DNA from: Candidatus Hydrogenedentota bacterium
Lineage (GTDB): Bacteria; Hydrogenedentota; Hydrogenedentia; Hydrogenedentales; JAEUWI01
Direction: 5' to 3'
Length of the DNA: 5,545 nt
Assembly: GCA_030430835.1 (NCBI GenBank)
Contig: JAUIKJ010000214.1
Location: forward strand, 1-5,545
Shown here one piece after another: positions 5,067 to 5,545 of this stretch (position 1 is the stretch's first letter; every line of letters begins with the position of its first letter). The notes below the pieces were generated by a model. The model was not told the origin of the DNA and ran no database searches. It worked only from the letters and a program-made list of their open reading frames with translations. Position numbers and translations under genes: made by a program.

Positions 5067-5545
5067 CTAAACGCCCGCCTCCGTGCCCTCCTTCGGCGGG
5101 ATAAGGTTCCGCTGCCACTTGTTCGCGTGAACATAGGACAACACATTGAATCCATCGATATGGACCTGAACCTCGGAGAAGCCGCCCGCTTCGATTGCGC
5201 CGCGGCGCTGGTGGAAGAAGGCCACCGAGGTGAGGTGCTGGAGATTGTCGTACTGTGGATCCTTCACAAAGCTGAAGCGGTGGACGTGTCCCGCGGCATA
5301 GAGGATCTGACGGCCGGTTTCGCCCAGCATGGCGCGAAGCGCCGGTGCGTTGCGCAGGCGGCGGCCACTCGCCTCGTTGTAGGCGTAGGTCTTGTAGAGA
5401 TAGGGATAGTGGCCCGCCACAATGACCGGTCCGGGCGGACATCCTTCAATGAGATGCCGGGCGGCCGCGATCTGTTCCGGTGTGATGCGGCCCTTCGAAC
5501 TAATGCGGTTCGGGCTGACAGTGGGGACCAGCACAAGCGGGGTGC
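5067..5545 (-). CDS. Calcineurin-like metallophosphoesterase, C-terminal part (runs off right edge)
   Basis: The last 158 full codons of a minus-strand gene that begins outside the window. Two late metal-site motifs of the calcineurin-like phosphoesterase fold are visible: GHYP (5414-5403, form GHxP) and GHVH (5291-5280, form GHxH). The helix between them (LRNAPALRAMLGETGRQILYA) is also typical. Before GHYP, the stretch SSKGRITPEQIAAARHLI fits the usual segment preceding the buried strand PVIVAGH. The N-terminal DxH, GD and GNH motifs are not in the window, so completeness and activity cannot be judged. The substrate is unknown: this fold acts on phosphomonoesters, phosphodiesters and cyclic nucleotides. 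The C-terminal tail (HANKWQRNLIPPKEGTEAGV) carries no recognised motif. A hairpin follows the stop and 164 bases separate it from the NUDIX gene, which appears to have its own promoter. Confidence 0.85.
   Translation of the reverse strand, partial: TPLVLVPTVSPNRISSKGRITPEQIAAARHLIEGCPPGPVIVAGHYPYLYKTYAYNEASGRRLRNAPALRAMLGETGRQILYAAGHVHRFSFVKDPQYDNLQHLTSVAFFHQRRGAIEAGGFSEVQVHIDGFNVLSYVHANKWQRNLIPPKEGTEAGV

Overview
The window is GC-rich bacterial chromosome. It holds four complete genes and two genes cut by the window edges, with short gaps between them. An outer-membrane TolC-family channel gene implies a diderm (Gram-negative type) host. I cannot name the phylum from sequence alone. The mix of genes, and a dispersed-type palindrome between two of them, would fit an environmental, poorly cultured lineage. 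No tRNA, rRNA, CRISPR array, transposase or phage gene is visible.

Layout. At the left edge a secreted protein begins on the minus strand and leaves the window at base 1; only its signal peptide and first mature residues are present. A short divergent promoter region (about 122-223) separates it from a plus-strand pair: a TolC-family outer-membrane channel (224-1537) and a class III PLP-dependent aminotransferase resembling glutamate-1-semialdehyde aminomutase (1534-2808). The two share a 4-base ATGA overlap and so are probably translationally coupled. After them comes a 61-base near-palindrome (2817-2877) in the gap between convergent genes.

The right half is all minus strand. Reading from right to left there is the C-terminal part of a calcineurin-like metallophosphoesterase (runs off the right edge, stop at 5067), a 164-base gap, a zinc-ribbon NUDIX hydrolase (4902-4372), and an RtcB-family RNA ligase (4319-2928). 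The NUDIX and RtcB genes are close enough to be one transcript. RtcB joins RNA ends bearing 3'-phosphate or 2',3'-cyclic phosphate to 5'-OH ends; the NUDIX enzyme should cleave a nucleoside diphosphate-type bond. A shared role in nucleotide or RNA-end chemistry is possible but is inference only.

Regulatory signals. Two minus-strand genes have promoter-like hexamer pairs with 17-base spacing whose -10 box ends only 6-7 bases before the ATG, suggesting leaderless transcripts. The TolC gene instead has a short leader with a GGAG ribosome site. I found no convincing novel multi-gene system. The points most worth checking are the leaderless promoters, the palindromic repeat, the channel-aminotransferase coupling and the altered metal-site motif in RtcB.
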